The notes under the pieces are model-generated. The model was not told the origin of the DNA, did no database searches, and saw only the letters and a program-made list of their open reading frames with translations. Below are positions 1 through 19,369 of a stretch of DNA of 64,000 nucleotides, in pieces (within the stretch, counting starts at the first letter, position 1; the number at the start of each line of letters is the position of its first letter). Source of the DNA: Dirofilaria immitis (taxonomy: Eukaryota > Nematoda > Chromadorea > Rhabditida > Onchocercidae). The position numbers were made by a program, and so were the translations under genes. Where the stretch lies: NCBI GenBank assembly GCA_024305405.1, contig JAKNDB010000087.1:2294001-2358000 (forward strand), in the 5' to 3' direction.

Positions 1-85
1 CAGCAAAACTTGCAATGAGTACAGCACAGTAGAAATTAATTAAGAGTTTCCAACACGCTTGTGTTATCTAACAATCGATATTAAC

Positions 86-3000
86 CTTTTATATTCTTCA
101 ATGGAAATAGGTTCGTCGATGAATTTGTTATCGAATCTATCAATAACTGATTCCAGTTTTTGCATTTCTTCGTAAAAGTCTGCTGATACTTTCAAATTCA
201 CCTCAAAAAAAGTCAGTTATTATGGCGATTCAATCATAAAAATACTGTTGATTATAAATAAGAGTCGTTAGAAATGAGGTAATGAGCAAACTTCGTTTCT
301 CAATCTTTGTGATTCAACAATAGCAAATCGCTCGAATTCCTTCCAATTACGTACACAATCCTTAAATATTGCTTCTTTCGTTGTATAACTCACTTGTAGC
401 TCATCTCTGAAATTCTATCATGAAAAAAGTAATGATTCGCAGCAAAAAAAAGACAAAAAAAGGAAAATCTGTGCTTATCGGAAAAATATTGATAGGCGAT
501 AGTAAAAGTTTATGTTTATACAAACTTCTTAAGACGAAGAAATTACTTGTTATATTCAATTAAAAAATTGCCGAAGTGTTAGATATTCGAATCAAAACAA
601 CAACTTTGTACTATCAAAAGTCATTTTTGTGTAAGTAGAAATAAAAAATTGATAAAACAGGAAGTTAAGAGAATTGAATAAAGAAAGGATTATGGATTTC
701 CCTCATAACAAAATATCCACTTTTAACTATAGGAAAAATCCTAAAATTTGCACATCCACTTAACCTTACTTCCGTTTGAGAGTACTATTTTGTACAACAT
801 CCAAATTACATCTCATTTCTCCCACAATTTCATGAGCCCTCCGCGCATGAGCTTCGAATTTAGTGCTTATAGCAGATTTCGAGATAAGCTGCTGAAATTA
901 TAAAGAGTGCTTCTCACTTCCATTTTTAAATTTTTGTTATGTGTCCTGCTTACTTTATTTTCTCTTTAGCCTCATTTATCCTTCTTTTTTTTTGAAATAA
1001 TTCCAATATTTTCTATAAAATGACTAATTTTACCTCAAATTGTGCCTCGAAATTACAGAATTCCACCGCACGATATTGATGCCCCTCAACCTGATAAGCT
1101 GAAATCAAAAAATTTGTAGTTAAAATCTATTTTAATGAATTTTTCCATAAAAATTCACCGCAGAAGGATTTACACAGCTTCAACGCGTCATTTTTCTTAG
1201 AAGCGTTCAAGCGTGTAAAGCAAAAAAAATCCCAACCATGATGTATTACACCTCGTTCTTTCAAACGTAGATCTAACATTTCACGCGCTGATATGAAAAA
1301 TATGCGATTTGCGGCTTCTGCTTCACTACACACTTTGAGTTCGTTCACAAGAAATTGCTTAAAGCGCGTCATGTGTTGTTCTCGGATCTGAAATAAAGTA
1401 ATGATTCAACATTAAAAATAATAGAAAAACTAAAAACATAAAGAAGCATAGCAAATAACAAGTAAAAATAGAAAACATTTTTAATGATATGCAGTTTTAA
1501 CTTTCTAGAACAGAATGAGCTTCACAAAAAAATTTCAAATAAAGCATAGCGAAAGGATAAAGTTTTCAGAAACTCCTTATGAAAGTAACAAAAGAAACGC
1601 AACCAAATCAATAATATCAGAAGCTCGAATAGTCTTAAAAAATCTTTCACATTCTTAAGAAATTCAATAAACTTCAAGGCTGCAGGATTTCTCTCATTTA
1701 TAAGCCTCAGTTTTTTAAAATTCTGGAAAATGAAACTTCATAATTCGTATAGTTTATGGATAAATAAGTTAAAATTAAACGAAACCGGAAAAATAGAAAA
1801 CAATAAACAAATACTGGACTAAACACGACATCAACTCAACTTTTCAACCTGTTGCATATTTTCCACTTCGGCTGCACTTGCATCCCAACGATTGTTAAGA
1901 ATGAAGATATTCGGCCTACTCAGCTTTGAACTCACTCGATGGAAAAAACTTTTCTCAGCTTGTGTAAGAGTCGACTCAGCATTGCAAACCAAAACGAAGA
2001 CATCCGCATCCATGCAATGCTTGTCAATCCAACTGTCAAATTCTGGTGACAAATCTACACCAGGACTGAAGATTTTCTTGGTCATTTTGATCGTAAGTTC
2101 ACCCCTTCCTCGATCATTGCATGATTAATTATTAAAATCAAATTTTTCGTTTTGGCAAGAGATATATATTTTGTTCCTCAAAACCTCAATATACTTAAGT
2201 CATATAATTTTAGACGTATTCTCGGATTAGCTTCAAGAATATTCATGAGCAGAACTTTTTAATTATAAGGTTGAATTTGTGTAATCCGAATTATTTTGTG
2301 ATATGAAATACTGGGATATTCCAAATCTAATTAAAAACTCGTTCTCAATATTTTACAAAAACATTCGATTCCATAAAAAGAAAAATTTTTAAGCAGTAGT
2401 TAATAAAATCAAAAAACATAACTTATAGAAATCGAAAAGAAAAACTAACCTATCGACAATAACAACATCGTTCTGGAGTAAACGTGATGCTGATTTAGGA
2501 TAAAAGACATGCAAAAGTGAATCCTGACCCATTGCAGTAAGTGAAACGTTATTATCACTCATTGCATGTCCCAATCTTTGCAACTGTTCGATGTCCATTC
2601 GTTCTGATGAATCTTCATTTAAAACAAATTTTTGGTCATCTGGACTTCCCACCACCTATAAAACATTCATAATTTTAATCCCACCGTTTGTAGTCTACTG
2701 CAAAAATTTAGATTTTTAAATATAAATTTGGAGTGGCTTTGAAATCGTGAGAAATACAAAAGAATTCACTTGCAAAAAACAACAAGTAGTGTGCCCCATT
2801 CCCTGCGGCAATACCTTCGCATGCAACATGGCATTAATCACTGAGCTTTTGCCATTACTGGTCCTGAAAAAACTGTTAATTACACGTGAAAGAAAGAGAA
2901 TGAATGCGATCCTCCGCCAAGGCCATTAAGGCTATTAAAAAAGTTACCTTCCAAAGAAAACAACTTTCATAGTATCACGCATAAACATATCACGAATTGT

Positions 3001-3833
3001 TTTGATACTGTCCTTAAAGCGTGAAACTTCTTGCATCTGTTGGTCTGGGATGCTTCCACTGTCTTTAGAATTTCTGAACGCGACAAATAAGAATAAAACA
3101 TCAATAACACTAATATTTTTCAAACTATTACATTTCAGAATACAATGGAAAAAACAAAGATAGAAATAAATAAGCAATGAAAGAATGAGATTCAGATCAA
3201 GGAATTAAAAAAAAATTAGCATGTTACTCCGTTCATAAGACACCTTTCAAAATCGTAAATTTTTAAAAAATTGGGAACATTTTAACTGTTGAATAAAAGT
3301 AACCACAGCGAAATGCGTTTCTGGAATTTTATAGCAAAACAAACATTCAAAATCAAAACAAACATCCATTTCGCTGAATATATTAGAAAATTTCCCAACC
3401 ATAAAACCAATTTTTGGATTGTGCTCACTGAGAGTTTAAAATGACATATTAATTAGTACGAAATATACCGTTATAGAAAAGTGAAAGATCCGTAACATAT
3501 GTTTCCAGCTCATTATAAATATCACCAATTCTAGTTTTCGCTTCTGTGAACCGTTTAAGTGGTTCGCTGTTATTCCGTCGATAACTCATATCTGCAATGA
3601 ATTTTTCTAGAAAAGGTTTGAAAAGATTGATAGTTTTTAGACTTGCCTTTTCCATATATAATCCTTTAACTAAGGAAGAGCTATTAGAAAATTTATCAAA
3701 GCATACTACCAAAAACATAAAATTAAAAACTTTTTTGTTTTTGAAACATTTATCCAACAATTCAGAACTGCGACTTACCAGATCTCATATCCCGTGGGGT
3801 CATCTGCTGATACTGTGCTACAAAACCAGACAT
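86..3833 (-). CDS. fzo-1: Mitofusin (dynamin-like GTPase of the outer mitochondrial membrane), 3' part off the window
   Basis: Mediates outer-membrane tethering and fusion of mitochondria. Exons that I can join on the minus strand: 3779-3833 (ATG), 3469-3591, about 2948-3044 (or from 3073), about 2771-2863, 2450-2655, 1849-2065, 1252-1387, 1034-1098, 770-891, 292-406, 86-201. Visible GTPase features: P-loop [15 protein letters not shown] with the R/T split across an intron, the switch region [30 protein letters not shown] (G3) and [10 protein letters not shown] (G4). The following exons match the HR1 coiled-coil part ([43 protein letters not shown], then EEYKR at a donor at 85). The transmembrane pair and HR2 are not in the window. 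An in-frame stretch runs upstream of the ATG to an acceptor at 3884, which may be a spliced-leader site. One junction near 3073 is a base out of phase unless an internal acceptor at 3045 is used. Family assignment is firm. Confidence 0.93.
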
Positions 3834-3883
3834 GTCACTGCCAGAAGGCGATGCACTATGTTGAATTCGTTTACAGTCAATTC

Positions 3884-3890
3884 CTGAAAT
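3884..3890 (-). promoter_or_regulatory. Candidate spliced-leader acceptor of fzo-1
   Basis: The minus strand reads ATTTCAG here, 51 bases before the ATG at 3833, with no recognisable coding exon further upstream. This is the arrangement expected for SL trans-splicing in nematodes. An ordinary cis-intron with an upstream first exon is the alternative, because the frame is open between the acceptor and the ATG. Confidence 0.4.
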
Positions 3891-5145
3891 ATGTTATATC
3901 ACTTTTCCAATAAGTCATATGAACGAAAATTTTAATGTTGCAATCTAGTATCATAATCAGTTAATAAATACATACACATAAATCATTAATGAAACAAACT
4001 TCTGAGATATGTATATGACACGCAGAACGTGAACAGTGAACTCTCAAAAGTGATGGAATAGAGTGGAGAGAAATAAGGAGAGAGATGAGGAAGAGAAATA
4101 TCTGATATCATATTTATCAATATTATTTAAGGGTACAAGACGAGCATCTCTCAATCTCAAAAAAATCATCTATCGCATGAATCCTCCTGATTCCACACAT
4201 ATTAATCGTTTCCGATCCACTCGCACGAATCCTTCTCGACCCACATACACCAATCCTTCCTGACCTACTAGCATATCTCGAACCACCCGCATTATAAAAT
4301 AGATCTATTCCGAATAACACTGCAGACAAAGCAGTATAACTTATCTGGCATTGATGCTTGTTGCGATCGTAATTTAAATCCCGACCTATTCGTTCTTTCC
4401 ATTACTTTATAGAAAGTGGCATTATAATTCAGAAGTGGTTAATACTGTCGTTACTATTTAGTTGTTTTTCATTCCCTGACTGTATTACATATCAGAAATC
4501 TTTTCAATCTCTTATATTCTAAGTTTGCGATCTTTCACAACTGCTATCAATCTGTAGCCCATCATATTTCTACTTCTCTCAATCTTAAACAATGTTTTAA
4601 ATTCTTCAGTCGCTAATTGCTGTAAAAAATTAATGATTATAAAATATGTTTGAATATCCCTGACTTCATTACATATCATAAACCTTCTCAGTCTTTTATA
4701 CTCTTCTAAGTTTGCGATCTCTCACAACTTCTATTAATCTGTAGCCCATTATATTTCTGCTCCTCTCAACCTTAAACAGTATTATGATGATAATGTTTTA
4801 TATTCTTCAATCGCTGATTGCTGTAAAAATTAATGATTATAAAATTTATTTGAATATTCGATTTACCGAGGATATTTGTTCGTTCGTTATCGCATTATCA
4901 CTGCATTGCTTCTATTATATCATTAAAATAATTGTGAACGATTATTATAATTGAATAATATCTCTTTCATTTTTTCTTTACCTGTAATGTAATGTAGAAG
5001 ACATATTAAATTTTATTTCTCCTAACTTCTCCTTGAACTTGTGTTCTTTCTTAAGCTTATCACTTGTTTACTATTCTTACAACTACGGATTTAAATTTAA
5101 CTTTCAGTTTTCTTGTACAGTGAATTGTAAATATTGAATAACTGA
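3891..5145. other. Intergenic region between divergent fzo-1 and the GCP-like gene
   Basis: About 1.25 kb between two divergently transcribed genes. It contains a tandem duplication (listed separately) and short pieces that recur around 4862 and 5312 (AGGATATTTGTTCGTT). No coding exon was recognised. Both promoters should lie here. Confidence 0.6.
4474..4860. repeat. Two-copy tandem duplication, about 184 bp per unit
   Basis: The unit starting CCCTGACTGTATTACATATC at 4474 is repeated from 4658 as CCCTGACTTCATTACATATC. Matching blocks in both copies include AAGTTTGCGATCT, ATCTGTAGCCCAT and AATTAATGATTATAAAAT. The copies have diverged by scattered substitutions and small indels. Confidence 0.85.
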
Positions 5146-10894
<5,749 letters not shown>

Positions 10895-12544
10895 TCTTTT
10901 ATGTGATCCCAATTTGTTTGTTTTATAAATCGCGCATTAATAAGTTCATTTCGTTTTTGTTTTTCCATTCCCTTTTTAGAAATTTCAAAAAATCCACTGA
11001 TTATCTCAATGTTTGTTTGTATGCACCTATTTTTCATATCATTTTTATAAAGCCGAAATATTTTATGGTTTAATGAGATTATTTATAATTAGCTTTTCCA
11101 AATCACCCTATTTCATATGGAATGAAGTTAAAATATTTTAAATGAAATTTGTACTACGCTGATCATTTAAAACAGTCATAACGAAAGGGAATTAATTCAA
11201 TGTATAGTCATATGAACTGTACAATGTGTAATTGTTGATGTACCCCGTGAGAAGAATGCATTGTCTATTTGCTAATTAAGGATTCAACTAATAAACAATT
11301 TTATATTCTAACAAGAAATATATTCACAATATATGAAAAAAAAAAGCTGCAGAAGTTCATCGACTATAGTTTGCATCAATTAAACTTCAAAAATAGTATT
11401 AATTGTATGCAAATAATTAGCATTTATTCTGCACACATGTATTTTCTTTTTAAAGTTCGGACTTGATAATTAATGAGCTAATTGGATGACGGTAAGAATA
11501 GAAATTTAATTAAATTAAGTGGGAAAATGTACAAGAAATGATTAACTGTGCATTTTTGAAGTAATTAAACTTAATGATTATATTAAGATAAAAGATACAA
11601 ATGAATAAAATAAATATTCTAGTAAAATGTCTTTTGTAACAGTGTCTCCTGTATTTGAAATTTTGAAAAAAGTAACTATAATTCAAATATTCAAAAACTC
11701 TGCTTCTAAGAATTTAATAATTTTGAAAATATATTTTATCTTTAAGTGATGCCGAAGTATGAACTTTTCAAGTTTTAAGTGCATTATAAATAAAATTCAC
11801 ATTAAAAATTAAATCGATATTATATTTGAGAAAAAAAATGTGCTAACATAAGCGTATATCTAAATCAGCTTTTTTTATTTTTACATATTTAATACTACAA
11901 AAAAAGGGAGCTATTTTAATTATTTTGTAAGAAATACGGCTTGGAATGATAGTAGCAGCTCTCGAGCTACAAAAAGTTTCTCTTTTTTGGTTGGTGGCAA
12001 AAGAAATAAAATAAAGTAAGATTAATGAAAATGACGATAATGAATCATTGTATTTAGGTTTTCAAATTTTGCTGTCTTCGTTTTCATAATGTTCCAATTT
12101 AAAGATTATTTAAAATGTTGACTTTTGTTTTCAAATGATATTTATAATTTCTTGTTTACATTTTTCAATAGATTAAGAAGTTAAAAATTAATTTTTATCA
12201 TCTTTAACATGATAGAAATGAGTTCTTGAAATGAATTAAACAATAAATTATAATTATATGTCTTTATGCATACTTTTAAATTTGTTAATTAAAGAATTCG
12301 CTATCATAAAGAAAATAATCTTTCAATTCAATGATTGAAGGAAAAAGGATAATCGTTGTTAGAAATTTGTTTAATAATTTTTGTGATAAATTTTGTTACA
12401 AAACTATAATATTATTAGCTAATTAATTGATTGTTCAACTATCAGAAAGTATATTTTTGCTAAATTTTTTTTCAGTGTATATAAATTTTTTTTTAATTTA
12501 TTCAGTTTCGTTTAATATTAATGTTTTATCTCAGATGCAACATT

Positions 12545-12545
12545 T

Positions 12546-12631
<86 letters not shown>

Positions 12632-12667
12632 TGTCATTGTCATTGTCATTGTCATTGTCATTGTCAT
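12545..12667. repeat. Compound microsatellite (ATC)n then (TTGTCA)n
   Basis: About 84 bp of ATC/TCA triplets followed by six hexamer units of TTGTCA and then a short ATT tract to about 12695. The hexamer looks like a modified triplet block. All three frames on both strands are open and give homopolymeric peptides, so these are not genes. Confidence 0.95.
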
Positions 12668-12924
12668 CTTCGTTATCATTCTTATTATTATTATTATTCT
12701 TTCATTCATTTCTCAAATGCTATTTTAATAAGCATTAACTAAATGCTAATGCTATTTTACAAAATTCATCTATTAGCCATTAATTTCAATTATCTTTAAT
12801 GGCTAAGTATGAACAGTTATTCTATTTATAGTAATGCATTATATTATTGCAAATTCATTTTTATTATTCAAGGAAATGTCATTCATTCCGAAGATTTCAA
12901 TACTTTTTGTTACTTCATTATAAA

Positions 12925-12955
<31 letters not shown>

Positions 12956-12992
12956 CAATGATAATAATAATAATAATAATGATAATAATAGT
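12925..12992. repeat. Imperfect (ATA)n microsatellite
   Basis: Runs of ATA/AAT triplets with GAT and GAC interruptions, immediately left of the inverted repeat at 13014-13059. Confidence 0.9.
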
Positions 12993-13013
12993 GATAGTAT
13001 AATATTATTATAT

Positions 13014-13059
13014 TACTACAAACTAATACTAATACTATTATTAGTATTAGTTTGTAGTA
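13014..13059. repeat. Perfect inverted repeat, 21-bp arms and 4-base loop
   Basis: The left arm 13014-13034 (TACTACAAACTAATACTAAT plus one A) is exactly complementary to 13039-13059. The loop is CTAT. It sits between an ATA microsatellite and a TAG microsatellite (13056-13080), and may have arisen from repeat slippage and template switching. Confidence 0.93.
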
Positions 13060-13640
13060 GTAGTAGTAGTAGTAGTAGTATTACTATTAATATTAATAGT
13101 TCAACCTGTTTTTGCACCTAAAATAAATTTTCTTAGTTTTATTGGCTATAATTTCTCTTCGCTCCACCCCAAGTTACTATTAAACTTCCTCATTTTGCAA
13201 TTTATTTGAAAATTATATCATCAGTTTAACATCTGTTTAGTTTGGTTTCGATTACCTTCGGATATTTCAACAAAATTTTCGGCACCATTTGTGCCATAAA
13301 TATCTTCTCATCTACATATTTACGAAATCAACAGCAGGTGTCACTAGCGGATGTTTTAAAATACATTCAACCTAATTTTATCTTGCGAATGCTATAAAGT
13401 ATCGATTATCAGCAATGATTATTATTTGGAATAAATATTTATCACTACCCTTTTGCTTATCATATTATCAGTACATATCATCAAGGTTTGTTTTTTATTT
13501 CTTCCAGATATTTGTTAATTAATTCTGAAAAATGTGATATGAATTAAATTAGAATTGAAAATTTTCGGTTGTTTAGGCTAAAATAAATCACAATTATAGT
13601 ATCAGAGTTAATATGTAACAATAAAATATGATATAAAAAT

Positions 13641-13880
<240 letters not shown>

Positions 13881-16010
13881 TAATAATAATAATAATAGTA
13901 ATTATACAATATAATATAATACATACGGCAATCATCGTCATCAACTTTTTTATTTTTAATTTAATTTCCTTTTTTCTACTGAGAATGAGCTATGATATGA
14001 TAATACAATGGAATTGAGTATTAAGCATTTAACTAATTCGACTGTGAAATTGAAAATTAAAAATTAGAAAACTTTAAAGGTTTTAAAACTTTGTATAATA
14101 ATTTCGTATAAGTAAAAATTATATTAAATTATAAATTTATAGCTCCGTTATTTTATTGGATCTCATTTCTTTCTTAGCTTTTTTCAATTTTTATTAAAAT
14201 TTTTGAATTATTTTGATAATGTATCTGGTAACTGATGATTATCATTGCATTGATAACTGATTATAAATACATTCCCGTGAAAAATTGACTATTATTTAAA
14301 ATATTCGACGAAATTATTCAAATATCAAATATCTGTTATGAATATTTATTTGCTCGCATGCATTTTTGGCCTTCAATAAAAATCATTCATTGCTCTATTC
14401 GTTTATTTAAAAAAATTTTATTTCATCCTATTTTAAAAAATATAGCTATAAAGAAATCTATTTATTTATTTATTGATTTTTTAGCTATTATAAAGCGGAA
14501 GCAACCACTTATTTTACCATTTATATCAGAGAGGAAAATTCGTTGATATCATTGTTATATAAAAATAATAATTATATTAAAATGATTGAAACATAGAAAA
14601 ATAAAAATTATTTATATTTATTTTAATTCAAAACAAAGAAATCAATCGAATTTTTAACATTGATAATTTTAATTCTTAGATAAATCGATATTTTTTTCTG
14701 ATTAAACATTCTTAAGAATTTTATACTATTATTGTATTTATAAGAAAAGATGAAGTTTTTTTCTAATTTATTTATTTTCTTTAAATTTGAGATTAAAAAA
14801 GATAACAAAAGCTAAAAATGAACAAGAAGTTTCAGTACATATTAAAATAGAAATAACTTTTGATATTTGATACAATGAATCATAGGAAATTAATTTGTAT
14901 TATCAATCTTAATTGTATCTTTGAAGTGAGGAAGTTAAAAGATCAAATTTGACCTTGATTTTACAATTTTGATAATTTGACCTTTAACTATCTCTACTAT
15001 CCTAACCGTTAATAATCAATTAGTTCAATCGATATACTGAATGTAGAATTATCTGTAACATATTATCTTTCACATATAAATGATTAAAAAGTTAAACTGA
15101 AGTTATAATTGATTAGATGAATCGATTTGATGAATATAAATATCAAATATTATATAATTATTATAATTTAATATGTAATGCTATTTTATGGATCATTAAT
15201 AATTCTAATATAAAATTCTCGACTCTACTCTATTCTATTTCTCTTCCCTTTTCTAATATTACATATAACATTTTCATTTGCTTAATTATTTATTTCATTA
15301 ATTAATCATTGTTGTTGATTTAACAAAAGTTTTTATGATTAATTAAAAATTATAGAATGCTAAAATCTATAAGAGAAATATTTTATCAATTGATAATAAA
15401 GTTAGCTAAGTAAATTATCTGATATCGATTATATAAAACAAATTATAAAATTTTGGGAATAATTAAAATAATTTAAGCTTTTCATAAAATAAAATATTTT
15501 AGACTAAATTGTAAAATATTTTTATGCAAGATGGAACAATATAAACTTATATAATGGAATTTTTTATATTAGAATAATGTATTCTCGAAAAGTGTAAAGT
15601 CGATAAGATAACAATATAAGTTTTATATCTTAAATTTTTCTCGCTGATATGAAAACTTTCAGATTAATGCTATTACAAAATCTATTTGATTTCAAATTTG
15701 TAAATCTATCATGTAGAGTATTAAATTGATAATTTGGAATTTAAAAATAAAAATACATAATCGTATATTTGTCGTTATTAATTATTTATCAATAATATCC
15801 ATCATTTGGTAATAAAATCTTATTATCAAATTAGCATAATTTTACATAATTATTTTCTATTGCAGAAAGCATTTTTCTGATAACAATAAATATTTGTCAC
15901 TTCAACATTTATTGATAGATATGATGATGAATTTGAAATGAATTGTAAAATATGCAAATATCCCAACGATTTATGAAGTAAATTAAAAGATAAGAAATTA
16001 GGCTATCAGT

Positions 16011-16115
16011 AAAATAATCATTTGCAGTATTGCGATATTCCATCTGATATCAACTTAGGTAATTAGTAAAGATAATCATTTGCAGTGTTGCGATATTCCA
16101 CCTGATCTTTGGTGT
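16011..16115 (+). repeat. 58-bp partial duplication over the GILT exon start
   Basis: The block ATAATCATTTGCAGT then ATTGCGATATTCCA at about 16013-16043 recurs at about 16071-16101 as ATAATCATTTGCAGTGTTGC and GATATTCCACCTGAT. The period is 58 bases. Each copy carries the 3' splice acceptor TTTGCAG (16021 and 16079) plus the first codons of the GILT exon. Only the second copy reads on into the domain. Confidence 0.88.
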
Positions 16116-19100
16116 GATAGCTATGAATCGGCTAAGCTGATGTAATGTGACACAACAGTGTGATCAATTTCGACATATAAAATTACCGATAAAACTAAGT
16201 TTATACTATGAAGCATTATGCCCATATTGTCAACGTTTTATTGCAAATCATCTCGGTAATATTTACAATCAATTTCGTGGACTTATCGAACTCGACATGA
16301 TACCTTGGGGAAATTCGAAATTACTTCAGGTAAATAAAAGTAATTTTTGATTTCTGATTGTCTTTTATGTTTTATACAAATTTTTATGTTTTTAAATTTG
16401 CGAAAAGTTTTATTTCAATAGCTTAAAAATTTACAGTTAATTGTAATTTTATTTAAATTTGTATGTAAAATAAGCAATGATAAATTATTTTTTTTTAATT
16501 TAACAAAAATTATCAATAATTAGTGATTAATGGGATAAAAGCTTTGCTTTTATGCTTTATTAAAGTGAAATTATTCTTAAAATAACTAATTTCAAGTATT
16601 AATCTTTAAATAATTCCAATTATGCTATAAGAGAAAATTATGTGACTGTTTAAATTTTTAAAATGAACTTTTTTCTTTTTAAATTTTTTCCAATAAATCA
16701 TCCGATAATAATTTTTATAAAAATAATCATTTCAGCAAATGCGAAGAATGAAAATTCATTCAAATTTACTAATTTCAAAAATAAAAAAAAGGTAAAAGAA
16801 ACAAAACATGTTTTTCAACAAATCGGCTTTTAATGATTGCATTGATAAGCAAAACAGGTTGATAATGGTTAATAAGGAAGAGAGAGAGAGGGAGAGAAAA
16901 GAGAAAGAGAGAGAAAGAGAGAGAGAAAAATTACTAAAACTTTTTAATTTTAGCAAACGATTCATCTCCCATAAAAAAAAATTATTCCTTTCTCTTATAA
17001 TTTATTCTCATTAGTGGCAAATACAAAAAAAAATAAACAAATAAATTTTAAATTATTTAAACAAAAGACAAAAGAACAAAAGTTAATATTTTCGATAATT
17101 TATAATTATTAATTCGCAATTAAAATATATTAATTATTTATTATATAATTTATAATTTTCAATTTTGATTAAATTTCCTGAAATATTTAAGTAAATCATT
17201 TTTTGTTATAATTTTGTTTTTGTTTTTTCTAAATTTTTCCAAATTTAATATCGCCTGTAAAAATTAATGTTACTTTCCAAAGTTCTTCAATTTCTACATT
17301 TTTAACCAATCCATTATGTTCCAGCAAATGTTGGAATGATAGAATTATGTATCATATTTCGTATCGCATTTGATACTAATCAGATTTTTAGTTTAATATT
17401 AAATCGATATCTAAATAATGTAACATAAAAGTTTTATCGTTTTATCAAAAATTTATATCATATTCTGCAACAATAACAATCATTGTATGATAAATGTAAT
17501 TTCAACATTAGCATAAATAACGCAAATAAAGCATAACTTTTTACAACTTCAAAAAAAGACAGTTTAAACATTTTTTTTTGAACTTATAAATGAGACAGCT
17601 GTAATGAAAATAAATCATTTCATTGATATGAAAAATGATCACAACGATCGTCCGTGTAACCAGTCCTGCTAATTTCATTTTCAAATTTAAACATAAATTA
17701 TCATTTTACATTTACTATAGCCTTCCGAATTTGCCACTCATATGTCAACTAGTGTTGAGGGAAATTTAATAAATTTTGGATTTGAAATTTGTTAAGTAAA
17801 TAAAAAATTGATTTAATAAAAATTTTGCTATGTATAATATTGCTAATTATATACTAATAAAAAAAATCCATCAAATATAATAAGTTAAATTATCATTAAA
17901 TTATTAAAATTTAAATGAAAATTTAATTGCCAAGAAAAAATTTAAAAAATTATTAGATTAAAAACAAAAACAAAAAATGAAAGATTAATTTAATAAAATA
18001 AAAATATAAACTTTCGGATTTAAACAATTATCCTTCTCTTAAAATTTTAGGTATAAAATGTTCAATAATATTTCCATGTTGGATAATTAATTTCTCAATT
18101 AAAATATTTTCTTCTTTCTTTCACATTCAACGTTAACATTAATATTAATTACCACTAAATAAATTTTTGCAATTTATTTATCAAGAGTCAGTAATTGATT
18201 TTTTTTCTTATAAATTTAATAATAATAAAAATAAACAAAAAAAAAATAAAATAAAATGAATTTTGAATAACTAAATTATAAATAGCACCAATTATATAGG
18301 TTAGATCCAATATCGTTGTATCATTTATTCAGCAATAAATTTTCTTTTAATGATAGCAAAAATTAAATATATTGCAAATTTTTAATGTATTCATTTGAGA
18401 AAAAAGAAAATTATTAAGAAATTTTTGGTAATTATAAAATAAGAAGTTCCTTTTCTTCAATATAATAAATGTCAATATATTAAAAGATTTAATATATAAT
18501 AATGAAATAAATTAAAACAATTATAAATAGATGTCTGATTATCAAATTTTCCACAAAAAAAGAAATTTATAGATTTAAATGAAAAAAGAAAGTTTTAAAA
18601 TTATGTATAATAAAAATAAAATATATGCAGAAATAGACAAAATTCTCGATAGTTTCAATAATTTTATTTTGCGACTTTTTCTTTTTCTTTTTCAAACTTT
18701 AATTAGTGACAAAGAATTGTGTTTGTAACTTGATAAAAACTTTAGGATGGTACTATACGATGTAATCATGGACCAATTGAATGCAATGCTAATAAATTGC
18801 AAAGTTGTGTCTTGGAATATGCAAAAATGAAACATGCGTTGGCATTTATCATCTGTTTCGAACGATCTCTTAATGATGTTGGTGTGGAATCAGCACTGCA
18901 ATATTGTTCCGGTTTTATTCGTAATCATTATGGACGAATTAGGTTTCATTTTTTTGCTTATAAATTAAAAAAAAAAAAAAAACCTTAATATTATCGATGA
19001 AAATATTTATTTAATTATAAGGAAGAATACGCTGGTGAATTTCCTTTTATATTTTACGATATTTAATTAAATTGAAATCATTTTCTTATCGATTCGAAAA

Positions 19101-19369
19101 ATGAAAATCAACGAAATTATGATATTTCAAATTATTTATCACTTAAAAAAAAAAATAAAATAAATTGTAGACGATGTTATGATTCGGAACGCGGCATACA
19201 CTTGCAACGAAAAGCATTTCATCGTACGATGTCTGCTACGCCAAATCGTATATCAGAAGTACCGTATTTGCTTATTAACGGATATACACCAAATCCGGAT
19301 TCTAATAATCTGAATATACATGCTTTGCAATTGTTGTTGAAAAAATGGAAACGTACATTTCAGCAATGA
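16086..19369 (+). CDS. GILT-like thiol reductase, frame broken once, signal-peptide exon not seen
   Basis: GILT (gamma-interferon-inducible lysosomal thiol reductase) enzymes reduce disulphides in endolysosomes or outside the cell. Visible exons: 16086-16329, 18746-18942, 19171-19369 (TGA), with a 2.4-kb intron between the first two. The first exon opens with CDIPPDLWCDSYESAKL, the Cys-rich start of the family, then the active-site motif CPYC (LYYEALCPYCQRF) and MIPWGN. The second carries the signature CNHGPIECNANKLQSC, with Asn for the usual Gln. The third has EVPYLLINGYTPN and ends in KKWKRTFQQ. Between AKL and CNVTQQC there is one extra base (around 16140, CTGATGTAATG), so the two halves are in different frames; this is not at a homopolymer. 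No first exon with a signal peptide was found. It is either a decayed copy or a gene with an assembly error. Confidence 0.85.
16878..16928. repeat. (GA)n microsatellite in the GILT intron
   Basis: About 50 bp of GA/GGA-rich purine tract, AGAGAGAGAGGGAGAGAAAA and similar. It lies inside the 16330-18745 intron. Confidence 0.9.

Noticed and set aside
12427..12742. Poly-Ser, poly-His and poly-Met frames
   Set aside because: Artefacts of the ATC/TTGTCA microsatellite; all frames are open and none has non-repetitive coding sequence.
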